From: Sedimentitalea nanhaiensis DSM 24252
GTDB lineage: Bacteria > Pseudomonadota > Alphaproteobacteria > Rhodobacterales > Rhodobacteraceae
Reading direction: 5' to 3'
DNA length: 64,000 nucleotides
NCBI RefSeq assembly: GCF_000473225.1
Contig: NZ_KI421509.1
Span: forward strand, 3,529,321 to 3,593,320
Part shown: one piece after another, positions 8,322-17,300 of the stretch
Numbering within the stretch: position 1 is the stretch's first letter
How the letters are laid out: the number at the start of each line of letters is the position of its first letter
Program-made: the position numbers and the translations under genes
Notes under the pieces: model-generated
Databases searched by the model: none
What the model saw: the letters and a program-made list of their open reading frames with translations, nothing else
Told to the model about the DNA's origin: nothing

Positions 8322-10011
8322 GCAGATCCCCACCGCATTCCTGTACTTTCTGGCGGCGCTCGCCTTGCCGGTGCTGCCCCGCGGCGCAATCCGCGGTGTT
8401 GTGCTGCTGGCGATACCGGCGATCGCAGCCTTGCAGGTCTGGTCCTTGCCGTTGGGCAATCTGGTGCAGCTCGAGTTTTTTGGCTTTTCACTGGATCTGA
8501 TGCGGGTCGACAAGCTGAGCCGGGTTTTTGCGCTGATTTTTTGTATCGCCGCGTTTCTGGGTAATCTCTACGCGTGGCATGTGCGCGATATCGTACAGCA
8601 GGTCGCGGCGCTGATGTATGCAGGTGCGGCCATCGGGGCGGTGTTTGCGGGCGATCTGATCACCCTGTTTTTCTATTGGGAAGGCACCGCGATTTCCTCG
8701 GTCTTTCTGATCTGGGCAAGGAGGACGGTGGGGTCGTTTCATACCGGCATGCGGTATCTGATCATTCAGGTCGGATCGGGTGTGATCCTGCTGGCCGGGG
8801 TTATCCTGATGTATGTGGATACCGGCAGCATCGCCTTTGAGCGCATGGAGCTTGGTAGCCCGGCGACCTGGCTGATCTTTCTCAGCTTCGGGATCAAATG
8901 TGCCTTTCCGTTGCTGCACAACTGGCTACAGGACAGCTATCCGGCGGCAACTGTCACAGGCACGGTGATCCTGTCGGCTTTTACCACCAAGCTGGCGGTA
9001 TATGCCTTGGCGCGTGGGTTCGCGGGCACCGAAATCCTGATCTATATCGGCGCGATCATGACGCTGTTCCCGATTTTCTTTGCCGAGATTGAAAACGATC
9101 TGCGCCGGGTGCTGGCCTATAGCCTGAACAACCAGTTGGGGTTCATGGTCGTGGGCATCGGCATCGGCACCGAGATGTCGCTGAACGGCACCGCCAGCCA
9201 TGCTTTTGCGCATATCCTGTACAAGGCGCTGTTGTTCATGAGCGTGGGGGCGGTGATGTTCCGAACCGGCACATCCAAGGCGTCGGAGCTGGGCGGGTTG
9301 TATCGCACCATGCCGCGCACCGCCATGTTCTGTCTCGTCGGTGCCGCGTCGATCTCGGCCTTTCCGCTGTTTTCGGGGTTTGTCACCAAATCGCTGGTTA
9401 TGAGCGCCACGGCGGAAGAGAATTACCCGTGGATCTGGGCCATTATGCTGTTTGCCTCGGCGGGTGTTCTCAGCCACTCGGGCATCAAGATTCCGTATTT
9501 CACCTTTTTCGCCCATGACAGTGGCAAACGTCCCAAAGAGGCACCGGTGCACATGCAACTGGCCATGGGCATCACCGCAGCCCTGTGCATCCTGATCGGC
9601 ATCTTTCCTGAACCGCTGTATGCTCTGCTGCCATATGAGGTCGAATATCAGCCCTATACCGTGGGGCATGTGGTGACGCAGCTGCAGTTGTTGTGCTTTG
9701 CGCTTCTCGCCTTCTGCTTCCTGATGCGCACCGGCATTCATCCGGCAGAGATCCGGGCCATAAATCTGGACACCGATTGGACCTATCGGCGGATGCTGCC
9801 CCGCCTGATCCAATGGCTGTCCGGCCCGGTGGGCGGGATTTTCAAGGGCATCGAAATCCTGAAAACCACATGGCTGAAAGGGATGATCATCACCCTGTAC
9901 CACTCATTCGGCCCGCAGGGACGGACGTCACAGTTCTGGCCAACCGGTGCGATGGTGCTTTGGATCGCTGTTCTGTTGGGGATCACGCTGATGGTAAGCT
10001 ATGCCAGCTGA
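8314..10011 (+). CDS. Third NuoL/M-like proton-translocating antiporter subunit
   Basis: 565 aa from the ATG at 8314, chosen because GAGGTGGA lies 6-13 nt upstream; an earlier in-frame start at 8290 has no such site. About 14-16 membrane segments. Family signatures are FFYWEGTAISSVFLIWARR (Glu of segment 5), GIKCAFPLLHNWLQDSYP (Lys), and HAFAHILYKALLFMSVG. The extra C-terminal stretch (about 470-565) resembles the longer tail of MrpA/NuoL-type proteins. It is the last gene of the operon; 98 bp without a recognisable hairpin follow. Confidence 0.88.
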   Translation: MLEQIPTAFLYFLAALALPVLPRGAIRGVVLLAIPAIAALQVWSLPLGNLVQLEFFGFSLDLMRVDKLSRVFALIFCIAAFLGNLYAWHVRDIVQQVAALMYAGAAIGAVFAGDLITLFFYWEGTAISSVFLIWARRTVGSFHTGMRYLIIQVGSGVILLAGVILMYVDTGSIAFERMELGSPATWLIFLSFGIKCAFPLLHNWLQDSYPAATVTGTVILSAFTTKLAVYALARGFAGTEILIYIGAIMTLFPIFFAEIENDLRRVLAYSLNNQLGFMVVGIGIGTEMSLNGTASHAFAHILYKALLFMSVGAVMFRTGTSKASELGGLYRTMPRTAMFCLVGAASISAFPLFSGFVTKSLVMSATAEENYPWIWAIMLFASAGVLSHSGIKIPYFTFFAHDSGKRPKEAPVHMQLAMGITAALCILIGIFPEPLYALLPYEVEYQPYTVGHVVTQLQLLCFALLAFCFLMRTGIHPAEIRAINLDTDWTYRRMLPRLIQWLSGPVGGIFKGIEILKTTWLKGMIITLYHSFGPQGRTSQFWPTGAMVLWIAVLLGITLMVSYAS

Positions 10012-10109
10012 GGCAGTCCCTGGGCGGCGTTAAAGGTCTGGAAATGCTGCGCAGGCCGGTGCATGGTGCGTAAATACTTGCCTTGTTACCGAAATATTGG
10101 ACCGCTGCC

Positions 10110-11477
10110 ATGACCCTGCACCCCAACTCAGCCGAAGCCCGCGACGTCGCTTATCACCTGCATGGATATACCAATGCGCGTGCCCATCAACAGACTGGAC
10201 CGGTGGTGATCGAGCGGGGCGAGGGTGCTTATGTCTACGACAGCGAAGGCAACCGGTATTTCGAGGGCATGGCCGGGTTGTGGAGCACCGCCGTCGGCTT
10301 TAGCGAGCGGCGCCTTGCACAGGCGGCGGCGCGGCAGATGGAGAAGCTGCCCTATTACCACAGCTTTGGCGGCCGCTCGCACGGGCCGGCCATCGATCTT
10401 GCGGAAAAGCTGATCGAACTCGCGCCGGTGCCCATGAGCAAGGTATTCTTTACCAATTCTGGGTCCGAGGCCAACGACACCGTGCTCAAACTGCTGTGGT
10501 ATCGATCCAACGCCATGGGCCAGCCACACCGCAAGAAGGTCATCAGCCGGCTGCGTGGTTATCACGGGGTCACCATCGCCTCGGCCAGCATGACGGGCCT
10601 GCCGATCAACCACGCGTCGTTTGATCTGCCGATTGCCAATGTGCTGCACACCGGCTGTCCGCACCATTATCGCGAGGGGCTGGAGGGTGAGAGTGAAGAG
10701 CAGTTTGCCACCCGTTTGGCGGACGATCTCGAAGCGATGATTCAGGCCGAGGGGCCGGAAACCGTGATGGCCTTTATCGCCGAGCCGGTGATGGGCGCGG
10801 GGGGCGTTGTGGTCCCCCCGGCGACCTATTGGGACAAGATCCAGCAGGTGCTGAACCGGCACGATATCCTGCTGATCGCGGATGAGGTGATCTGTGGCTT
10901 TGGCCGTACCGGGCAGATGTTTGGCTCGCAGACCTATGGTATGAAACCGGACATCCTGGTGATGTCCAAACAACTGACCTCGACCTATTTCCCGCTGTCC
11001 GCATTCATGATCAACGCGCGTGTGTTCGAACCGATCGCCGACGAAAGCAACCGGATCGGCGTTCTGGGCCACGGGTTCACCGGTGCCGGGCATCCGGTTG
11101 GCGCAGCCATCGCACTGGAAAACCTCGCCATCATCCAGGAGCGCGACCTGGTGGCCAATTCGGCAGAGGTCGGCGGCTATTTGCAGGCCGAACTGCGCAC
11201 GCTGGCGGACCATCCTCTGGTGGGCGAGGTGCGCGGCGTCGCCCTGATTGCAGGGATCGAACTGGTACTGGACAAGGCCGCCAAGACAGCGGCGGAAACG
11301 CCGGGCAAGCTGGGCGGGTATGCGGCAGCAAGGTTGTTCGAACACGGCGTGATTTCACGGGCGGCAGTGGATACCATCACCCTGTGCCCGCCCCTGATCG
11401 TGACGCGATCCGACATTGATGGATTGCTGGTTGCCCTGCGCAAATCTCTGGATGAAACGCTGGTCGAATTTGGTTGA
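10110..11477 (+). CDS. Class III pyridoxal-phosphate aminotransferase (omega-aminotransferase type)
   Basis: 455 aa, fold-type I PLP enzyme. Visible features are the phosphate-binding turn SGSEAND (117-123), Tyr-His-Gly at 151-153, DEV with the cofactor-pairing Asp258, and the Schiff-base lysine in MSKQLT (Lys287). The family transfers amino groups from omega-amines, beta-alanine, taurine or putrescine-like donors to pyruvate or glyoxylate. The exact donor cannot be read from the sequence, and the neighbours (antiporter operon, his genes) give no hint. The start at 10110 is preferred over 10083 because the conserved protein begins here. It is convergent with hisH, with 12 bp between stops. 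Confidence 0.9.
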   Translation: MTLHPNSAEARDVAYHLHGYTNARAHQQTGPVVIERGEGAYVYDSEGNRYFEGMAGLWSTAVGFSERRLAQAAARQMEKLPYYHSFGGRSHGPAIDLAEKLIELAPVPMSKVFFTNSGSEANDTVLKLLWYRSNAMGQPHRKKVISRLRGYHGVTIASASMTGLPINHASFDLPIANVLHTGCPHHYREGLEGESEEQFATRLADDLEAMIQAEGPETVMAFIAEPVMGAGGVVVPPATYWDKIQQVLNRHDILLIADEVICGFGRTGQMFGSQTYGMKPDILVMSKQLTSTYFPLSAFMINARVFEPIADESNRIGVLGHGFTGAGHPVGAAIALENLAIIQERDLVANSAEVGGYLQAELRTLADHPLVGEVRGVALIAGIELVLDKAAKTAAETPGKLGGYAAARLFEHGVISRAAVDTITLCPPLIVTRSDIDGLLVALRKSLDETLVEFG

Positions 11478-11489
11478 GGCCGGTTGGAC

Positions 11490-12128
11490 CTATGGAGTCC
11501 AGCGCAAGAAATTGGCAATCATCCGGAGGCCCGCCGCCTGACTTTTCTCGGGATGGAACTGCATCCCGAGCATGGTGCCCCGACCGATCACGGCGGTGAC
11601 ATCTCCGCCATAATCCACATGCGCGAGCCGCTGGGCGGGATCGGCGACGTGGAACTGGTAGGAATGCACGAAATAGGCGTGATCGCCCGTCTCGATGCCG
11701 TCGAACACAGGGTGCGGCGTGTCGATGACCAGATCGTTCCAGCCCATGTGCGGCACCTTCAGGGCTGCATCTGCGGGCGTGATACGAACCACCTCGCCCT
11801 TGACCCAGTCCAACCCGGGCGAATCTTCGTATTCGCGGCCCCAACTGGCCATCAGTTGCATGCCGACGCAGATGCCCAGAAAGGGGCGGGCGCGGATTTC
11901 GACCGCTTCGACCAGGGCATCGAACAGCCCCGAATGGTCGCGCAGGGCGGCTGCGCAGGCGGGAAAGGCACCGTCGCCGGGCAGGACCACACGATCGGCG
12001 CGGGCCACCACGTCTGCGTCACCCGTTACCACAACCGTGCCGGCGTCCACCTCGCGGGCCATGCGCTGAAACGCCTTTTCGGCGGAATGCAGGTTGCCGC
12101 TTTCGTAATCGACGATCGCTGTCAGCAT
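11490..12128 (-). CDS. hisH: Imidazole glycerol phosphate synthase, glutamine amidotransferase subunit
   Basis: 212 aa, class I glutaminase. The nucleophile elbow GICVGMQ has Cys87, and the catalytic His-Glu pair is in FHPEKSQ near the C-terminus. PGDGAFP at 50-56 is typical of HisH. With HisF it makes imidazole glycerol phosphate and AICAR from PRFAR and glutamine in histidine synthesis. The gene follows hisB on the same strand with a few bases of overlap at 12126-12135. hisA and hisF are not in the window. Confidence 0.95.
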   Translation of the reverse strand: MLTAIVDYESGNLHSAEKAFQRMAREVDAGTVVVTGDADVVARADRVVLPGDGAFPACAAALRDHSGLFDALVEAVEIRARPFLGICVGMQLMASWGREYEDSPGLDWVKGEVVRITPADAALKVPHMGWNDLVIDTPHPVFDGIETGDHAYFVHSYQFHVADPAQRLAHVDYGGDVTAVIGRGTMLGMQFHPEKSQAAGLRMIANFLRWTP

Positions 12129-12132
12129 CGCA

Positions 12133-12720
12133 TCACAGCGCGCCTTTGGTGGACGGCACGGCATCGGCCTTGCGCGGATCGATCTCGACCGCCTCGCGCA
12201 GGGCGCGGGCCACGGATTTGAACGCCGCTTCGGCGATGTGATGGCTGTTCAGCCCGTGCAGCCGGTCCACGTGCAGTGTGATGCCGCCATGTGTCGAGAG
12301 CGCCTGAAAGAATTCGCGCACCAGTTCGGTGTCAAACGTGCCGATCTTGGGTGTTGGCAGATCCACGTTCCAGATCAGGAACGGGCGCGCCGACAGATCC
12401 AGCGCCGTGCGCACCTGCGCGTCGTCCATCGGCAACAGGCAGGCACCGTACCGGCGAATGCCGCGCTTGTCGCCCAGGGCCTGCGCCAGGGCCTGTCCCA
12501 GCGCGATCCCGACGTCCTCGACCGTGTGATGATCGTCGATGTGCAGATCGCCGGTGGCGCGGATCGTCAAGTCGACCAGCGAATGGCGGGCCAACTGATC
12601 CAGCATGTGGTCAAAGAACCCCACACCGGTCTTGTTGTCATAGGCCCCGGTGCCGTCCAGGTCGATCTGCACGGTAATGTCGGTTTCTGCGGTCTTACGG
12701 GTGATGGTGGCGCTGCGCAT
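12133..12720 (-). CDS. hisB: Imidazoleglycerol-phosphate dehydratase
   Basis: 195 aa, monofunctional IGPD as usual outside enterobacteria. Metal-binding repeats are visible: [10 protein letters not shown] and [15 protein letters not shown] in the first half, [19 protein letters not shown] in the second. It removes water from imidazole glycerol phosphate in histidine synthesis. The ATG at 12720 is chosen over an upstream frame extension because [15 protein letters not shown] is the conserved beginning. First gene of a hisB-hisH pair. Confidence 0.96.
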   Translation of the reverse strand: MRSATITRKTAETDITVQIDLDGTGAYDNKTGVGFFDHMLDQLARHSLVDLTIRATGDLHIDDHHTVEDVGIALGQALAQALGDKRGIRRYGACLLPMDDAQVRTALDLSARPFLIWNVDLPTPKIGTFDTELVREFFQALSTHGGITLHVDRLHGLNSHHIAEAAFKSVARALREAVEIDPRKADAVPSTKGAL

Positions 12721-12887
12721 GGTGCTGTCCTGTCTGCTTGGGCCGCTTATAGGGCCAGCGGGGCTGGGTTCCAAGCGGTTCCGGGCCCGTCACGCCCTGC
12801 CTGTGGCTGCCAAGCCGCGACAGCAGGGGATTGCACCCTGACGCGCGTCGTGCCAGCGTGCCCGCAAACCAGAAATGAGGCCACCCG

Positions 12888-13127
12888 ATGACCACCTGCG
12901 TCTATATTCAGCTGCGCTGCAAACCCGGCACCACCTACAAGGTGGCGGAAGAAATCGCCCTGCGTGAAATCCATTCCGAGCTTTATTCGACCAGTGGCGA
13001 ATATGATCTGCTGATGAAGCTGTATATTCCGGGTGACGCGGATGTGGGGAAGTATATCAACGAGAATCTGCTGAGCATTCCGGGAATCGAACGCTCGCTG
13101 ACAACGATCACGTTCAAGGCGTTCTAA
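12888..13127 (+). CDS. Stand-alone Lrp/AsnC ligand-binding (RAM) domain protein
   Basis: 79 aa consisting of only the effector-binding/oligomerisation domain of Lrp/AsnC regulators: a beta-alpha-beta-beta-alpha-beta pattern with the SGEYDLLMKLYIPG core. No helix-turn-helix is present upstream. Such single-domain proteins are known to form AsnC-like dimers or octamers and may bind amino acids, but cannot bind DNA on their own. The gene is divergent from hisB, separated by 167 bp. A role as an amino-acid sensor is inference only. Confidence 0.85.
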   Translation: MTTCVYIQLRCKPGTTYKVAEEIALREIHSELYSTSGEYDLLMKLYIPGDADVGKYINENLLSIPGIERSLTTITFKAF

Positions 13128-13257
13128 CGCCGGACGGGAAAAACGGCGCGCTTGTCCACGTCAGGACAAGCCTGCCGACATGGCATTGAAGCTTGGACAT
13201 TTTATTTGTCTCTACCGACCCCGGCGGCGCCCCATTTCCGATCGTGTCTGGTGAAAA

Positions 13258-13332
13258 TGGAGCGGGCGATGAGATTCGAACTCACGACCCTAACCTTGGC
13301 AAGGTTATGCTCTACCCCTGAGCTACGCCCGC
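13258..13332 (-). tRNA. tRNA-Gly (anticodon GCC)
   Basis: On the minus strand a complete cloverleaf can be folded: 7-bp acceptor stem GCGGGCG/CGCCCGC, D-arm GCTC/GAGC, 5-bp anticodon stem TAACC/GGTTA with loop TTGCCAA, and T-arm GGGTC..GTGAG-TTCGAAT-CTCAT with the short variable region. The discriminator T is followed by an encoded CCA (13258-13260 as TGG on the plus strand). Length is 75 nt including CCA. Confidence 0.97.
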
Positions 13333-13351
13333 GTCCTTGGGTGAGGCGTGA

Positions 13352-13378
13352 GATATAAACAACTGACCGAACCCGCAA
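13352..13378 (-). promoter_or_regulatory. Possible promoter of tRNA-Gly
   Basis: Upstream of the tRNA on the minus strand lie TTGCGG (-35-like, 13378 to 13373) and TATATC (-10-like, 13357 to 13352), separated by 15 bp. The spacer is shorter than the usual 16-18 bp, so this is only a weak candidate. The -10-like box ends 20 bp before the mature 5' end. Confidence 0.35.
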
Positions 13379-13487
13379 GAGGAAAAACAAAGAGAATCGT
13401 AAAAAAAATTGACCCGCCGCACGACGGATCCGGCGTGGTCATGCGTTGAACATCGTAACACCAGGTCAAAGGCGGGAAGGGAATGCG

Positions 13488-13649
13488 ATGATCTGCCGGG
13501 AAACGGTCAAATTGGGTATTCTGATCAGCTGCATCTGCGTGGCTCTGGCGCTGCCGGATACGCAGGAGAGGCAGGCTTTGCTATCCACGGGGTTCAGCGG
13601 GCCGCCTGCCGTAAAGACGCAGAAGATCGAGCCGCGCCGGGTCATGTGA
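13488..13649 (+). CDS. Hypothetical small exported protein
   Basis: 53 aa from the ATG at 13488, with AAGGGAA upstream. It begins with a short positive region and a hydrophobic stretch (about 8-22, LGILISCICVALALP) that looks like a signal peptide or anchor, then a hydrophilic tail of about 30 residues. No domain is recognised. It lies alone between the tRNA and a YjbR-like gene. It may be a real small gene or chance. Confidence 0.4.
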   Translation: MICRETVKLGILISCICVALALPDTQERQALLSTGFSGPPAVKTQKIEPRRVM

Positions 13650-13752
13650 GCGCCAGCCCCGGTTGCGCGGCGCGTCGGAGGCGTGCCATATCAACCCTGC
13701 ACCGGGCGTCGCGATGGACGTCGGGCAGGGGCGCAAACAGGGGCAGGCTGGC

Positions 13753-14106
13753 ATGACACGCGAGGAATTCAACCTATTTTGCAAGGGTTTGCCTCAGACC
13801 ACGCATGTGGTGCAATGGGGCAATGCCGATGTCTGGAAGGTCGGCGGCAAGGTGTTTGCGATCTGCGGCTGGGCCGATGGCGAGGACGCGTTCACCTTTA
13901 AGGTCAGCGAGATCGCGTTCGAGGTTCTGGGCGATATGCCGGGCATCCGGCCCGCGCCCTATCTGGCGTCACGCGGGATGAAATGGTTACAGCATTATGC
14001 GGCGCCGGGCCTGTCGGACGCCGAGTTGCAGCGCCACATCCGCCTGTCTTATGACATGATCGTTGCCAAGCTGACCAAGAAGCTGCGCGCCGAATTGGGG
14101 CTGTGA
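13753..14106 (+). CDS. MmcQ/YjbR-family DNA-binding-like protein
   Basis: 117 aa. The pattern EEFNLFCKGLP near the start, VWKVGGKVFAICGWADG in the middle, and the late YDMIVAKLTKKLRAELGL match the MmcQ/YjbR (CyaY-like fold) family, whose members average about 115-120 residues. Function is unsettled; weak DNA binding has been proposed from structure. The ATG at 13753 is chosen over upstream starts because the family N-terminus begins here. Confidence 0.85.
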   Translation: MTREEFNLFCKGLPQTTHVVQWGNADVWKVGGKVFAICGWADGEDAFTFKVSEIAFEVLGDMPGIRPAPYLASRGMKWLQHYAAPGLSDAELQRHIRLSYDMIVAKLTKKLRAELGL

Positions 14107-14201
14107 CAGCTGGGGTGCGCAACAGTCTGTAAACCAAATTCGCGCGCTACGGCGATCGTGGCGTCAACGCCTGTGTGTCATGGTCAGGGTGCCGTATGGA
14201 C

Positions 14202-14237
14202 CGCGTACATATCCTGGACATATGCCGTACATACGCG
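14202..14237. repeat. Nested inverted/direct repeats between convergent genes
   Basis: CGCGTA at 14202-14207 is mirrored by TACGCG at 14232-14237. Inside lie CATAT..ATATG and three related TACATA/ACATA units. It lies between the YjbR-like gene and the end of pyruvate carboxylase, so it is not in an obvious promoter position. Confidence 0.35.
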
Positions 14238-14295
14238 ATGGCCATCCCGGTGGGGATCGGCCGGGTAAACACCGCGTGCGATGGCGGATTGCAAA

Positions 14296-14321
14296 CGGCG
14301 GAGCCGGGCACGGCTCCGCCG
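14296..14321 (-). terminator. Hairpin downstream of pyruvate carboxylase
   Basis: Perfect 10-bp stem CGGCGGAGCC/GGCTCCGCCG with a 6-nt loop, 11 bp beyond the pyc stop in the direction of pyc transcription. On that strand it is followed by only three T residues, so it is either a weak intrinsic terminator or a 3' stabilising hairpin. Confidence 0.6.
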
Positions 14322-14332
14322 ATCGCCGATGG

Positions 14333-17300
14333 CTATTCCATTTCGATGAGGAGATCCTTGGCGTCGATCTGGCTGGCTGGGGCGACGTGCACCGTTTTGA
14401 CGGTTGCGTCGCGTTCGGCGTGCAGGCCGGTTTCCATCTTCATCGCTTCGATGGTGAGCAGCAGATCGCCCTCCTTGACCTGCTGGCCCGCGGTGACGGC
14501 GACGGTGGCCACCACGCCGGGCATCGGCGCGCCGATGTGGTTGGCGTTGCCCGGTTCGGCCTTGGCGCGGGTGACGGTGGTGGCGGTGACCATGCGGTTG
14601 GGCACGCGCACCACGCGGGGCTGGCCGTTGAGTTCGAAGAACACCTTGACCTCGCCCGCCTCGTCGGTTTCGCCCACCGCCTGCATGCGGATTTCCAGTG
14701 TCTTGCCGGGGTCGATTTCGGCGCTCAGTTCTTCGCCGGGTTGCATGCCGTAAAAGAACGTCGTGGTCGGCAGGGTGCGCACCGGGCCATAGAGGCGATG
14801 GCGGCCCATGTAGTCCAGGAACACCTTGGGATACATCAGATAGCCGTTCAGATCCTCGTTATCGACCGCCTTGCCTTCGAGTTCCTTGCTGACCTCGGCG
14901 CGGATCGCTTCCAGATCGACGGCGGGCAGATGTTTGCCCGGACGTTCCATGTTGGGCGCGTCGCCCTTGAGCACCTTGCGGGCGATCACATCGGGGAACC
15001 CGCCGGGCGGGTGGCCCAGATCGCCGCGCATCATGCCCACAACCGAGTCGGGAAAGGACACGTCGACATCGGGGTTTTCGACATCGGCGCGGGTCAGCCC
15101 CTGACTGACCATCATCAGCGCCATGTCCCCGACCACCTTGGAACTGGGCGTCACCTTGGGGATGTCGCCGAACATCTGATTCACGTCGGCATAGGTCTGG
15201 GCCACATCGCTCCAGCGGTCCTCGAGTCCGAGGCTGCGGGCCTGGGCCTTGAGGTTGGTGAACTGCCCGCCGGGCATCTCGTGCAGGTAGACCTCGGAAT
15301 TGGGGGCCTGAAGCCCGGATTCGAACGCGGCATATTGCGCCCGCACCGCCTCCCAGTATTCGCTGATTTCGCGGATCGCGCCGATGTTCAGCCCGGTGTC
15401 GCGGTCGGTGCGGCGCAGCGCCTCGACCACCGAACCCAGGGTCGGCTGGCTGGTGTTGCCCGACAGCGCGTCCATGGCGCAATCGACCGCATCCACCCCG
15501 GCCTCGCTGGCGGCGAGGATGGTGGCGCAGCCGACCCCGGCGGTGTCATGGGTGTGAAAGTGGATCGGCAGGCCGACCTCTTCTTTCAGCGCCTTGACGA
15601 GCGCCTTGGCGGCGGTGGGTTTGAGCAGGCCGCCCATGTCTTTCAGGCCCAGGATATGCGCCCCGGCATCGCGCAGTTCCTTGCCTGCGGTGACGTAGTA
15701 TTTCAGGTTGTATTTGGCGCGGTCCGGGTCGTTGATGTCGCCGGTATAACAGATCGAGCCTTCGCAGAGCTTGCCGGACTCAAGCACCGCATCCATCGCC
15801 ACGCGCATGTTTTCGACCCAGTTCAGCGCGTCAAAGACCCGGAACAGATCGACGCCGGTCTCGGCGGCCTGACGGACGAATTCCTGCACCACGTTGTCGG
15901 GATAGTTGGTGTAGCCAACGCCGTTGGAGCCGCGCAGCAACATCTGGGTCATCACGTTGGGCATGGCGGCGCGCAGATCGCGCAGGCGCTGCCAGGGGCA
16001 TTCCTGCAGGAAGCGGTAGGCCACGTCGAATGTTGCCCCGCCCCAGCATTCGACCGAGAACAGGCCGGGCAGGTTGGTGGCATAGGCCGGGGCGACGCGG
16101 ATCATGTCGATGCTGCGCATCCGGGTCGCCAGAAGCGATTGATGGCTGTCGCGCATCGTGGTGTCGGTGATCAGCAGCTGGCGCTGTGCCTTCATCCAGT
16201 CGGCCACCGCCTGCGGGCCTTTCTGTTCCAGCAGGTTGCGGGTGCCCATCATCGGTTCGCCGTGCCGGGCGGGGGCGCGCGGCAGGCGCAGGTCGGCGGG
16301 CGGGCGGGGGCGATCCCTGACCTCGGGGTGGCCGTTGACGGTGATGTCGGCGATATAGGTCAGCACCTTGGTGCCGCGGTCGCGGCGCTTGGCGAACTGG
16401 AACAGCTCGGGCGTGGTGTCGATGAATTTGGTGGTATAGCTGTTGTCCAGAAAGGTCGGGTGTTTCAGCAGGTTCTCGACAAAGGCGATGTTGGTGGACA
16501 CGCCGCGCACCCGGAATTCGCGCAAGGCACGGTCCATGCGGGCGATCGCCGCCTCGGGCGTAGGGGCCCAGGCGGTGACCTTGGTCAGCAGGCTGTCGTA
16601 ATAGCGCGTGATCACCCCGCCGGCATAGGCGGTGCCGCCGTCCAGCCGGATGCCCATGCCGGTGGCCGAGCGGTAAGCGGTGATGCGGCCATAGTCGGGG
16701 ATGAAATTGTTCTGCGGATCCTCGGTGGTGACGCGGGTTTGCAGCGCGTGGCCGTTGAGGCGGATGTCGTCCTGTGCCGGTTTGCCGGTGGCCTCGGCGA
16801 TGGTCTTGCCTTCGGCGATCAGGATCTGGGCGCGCACGATGTCGATGCCGGTGACCTCTTCGGTCACGGTGTGTTCGACCTGAACGCGGGGGTTGACCTC
16901 GATGAAATAGAATTTGCCGTCGTCCATATCCATCAGGAATTCGACGGTGCCGGCGCATTCATAGTTCACATGTTTGCAGATCCGGTGACCGAGTTCGCAG
17001 ATCTCGGCGCGTTGGGCGTCGCTCAGATAGGGGGCGGGGGCGCGTTCGACGACCTTTTGGTTGCGCCGCTGCACCGAACAGTCGCGTTCGAACAGGTGGT
17101 ACATGCCGCCGTGCTTGTCGCCCAGGATCTGCACTTCGACATGGCGCGCGCGCAGGATCATCTTTTCCAGATAGCCCTCGCCATTGCCGAATGCGGCCTC
17201 GGCCTCGCGGCGGCCCTCGCGGACCTTTTCCGCCAGCTCGTCGGGGGACTGGATCGGGCGCATGCCGCGCCCGCCGCCGCCCCAGGACGCCTTGAGCATC

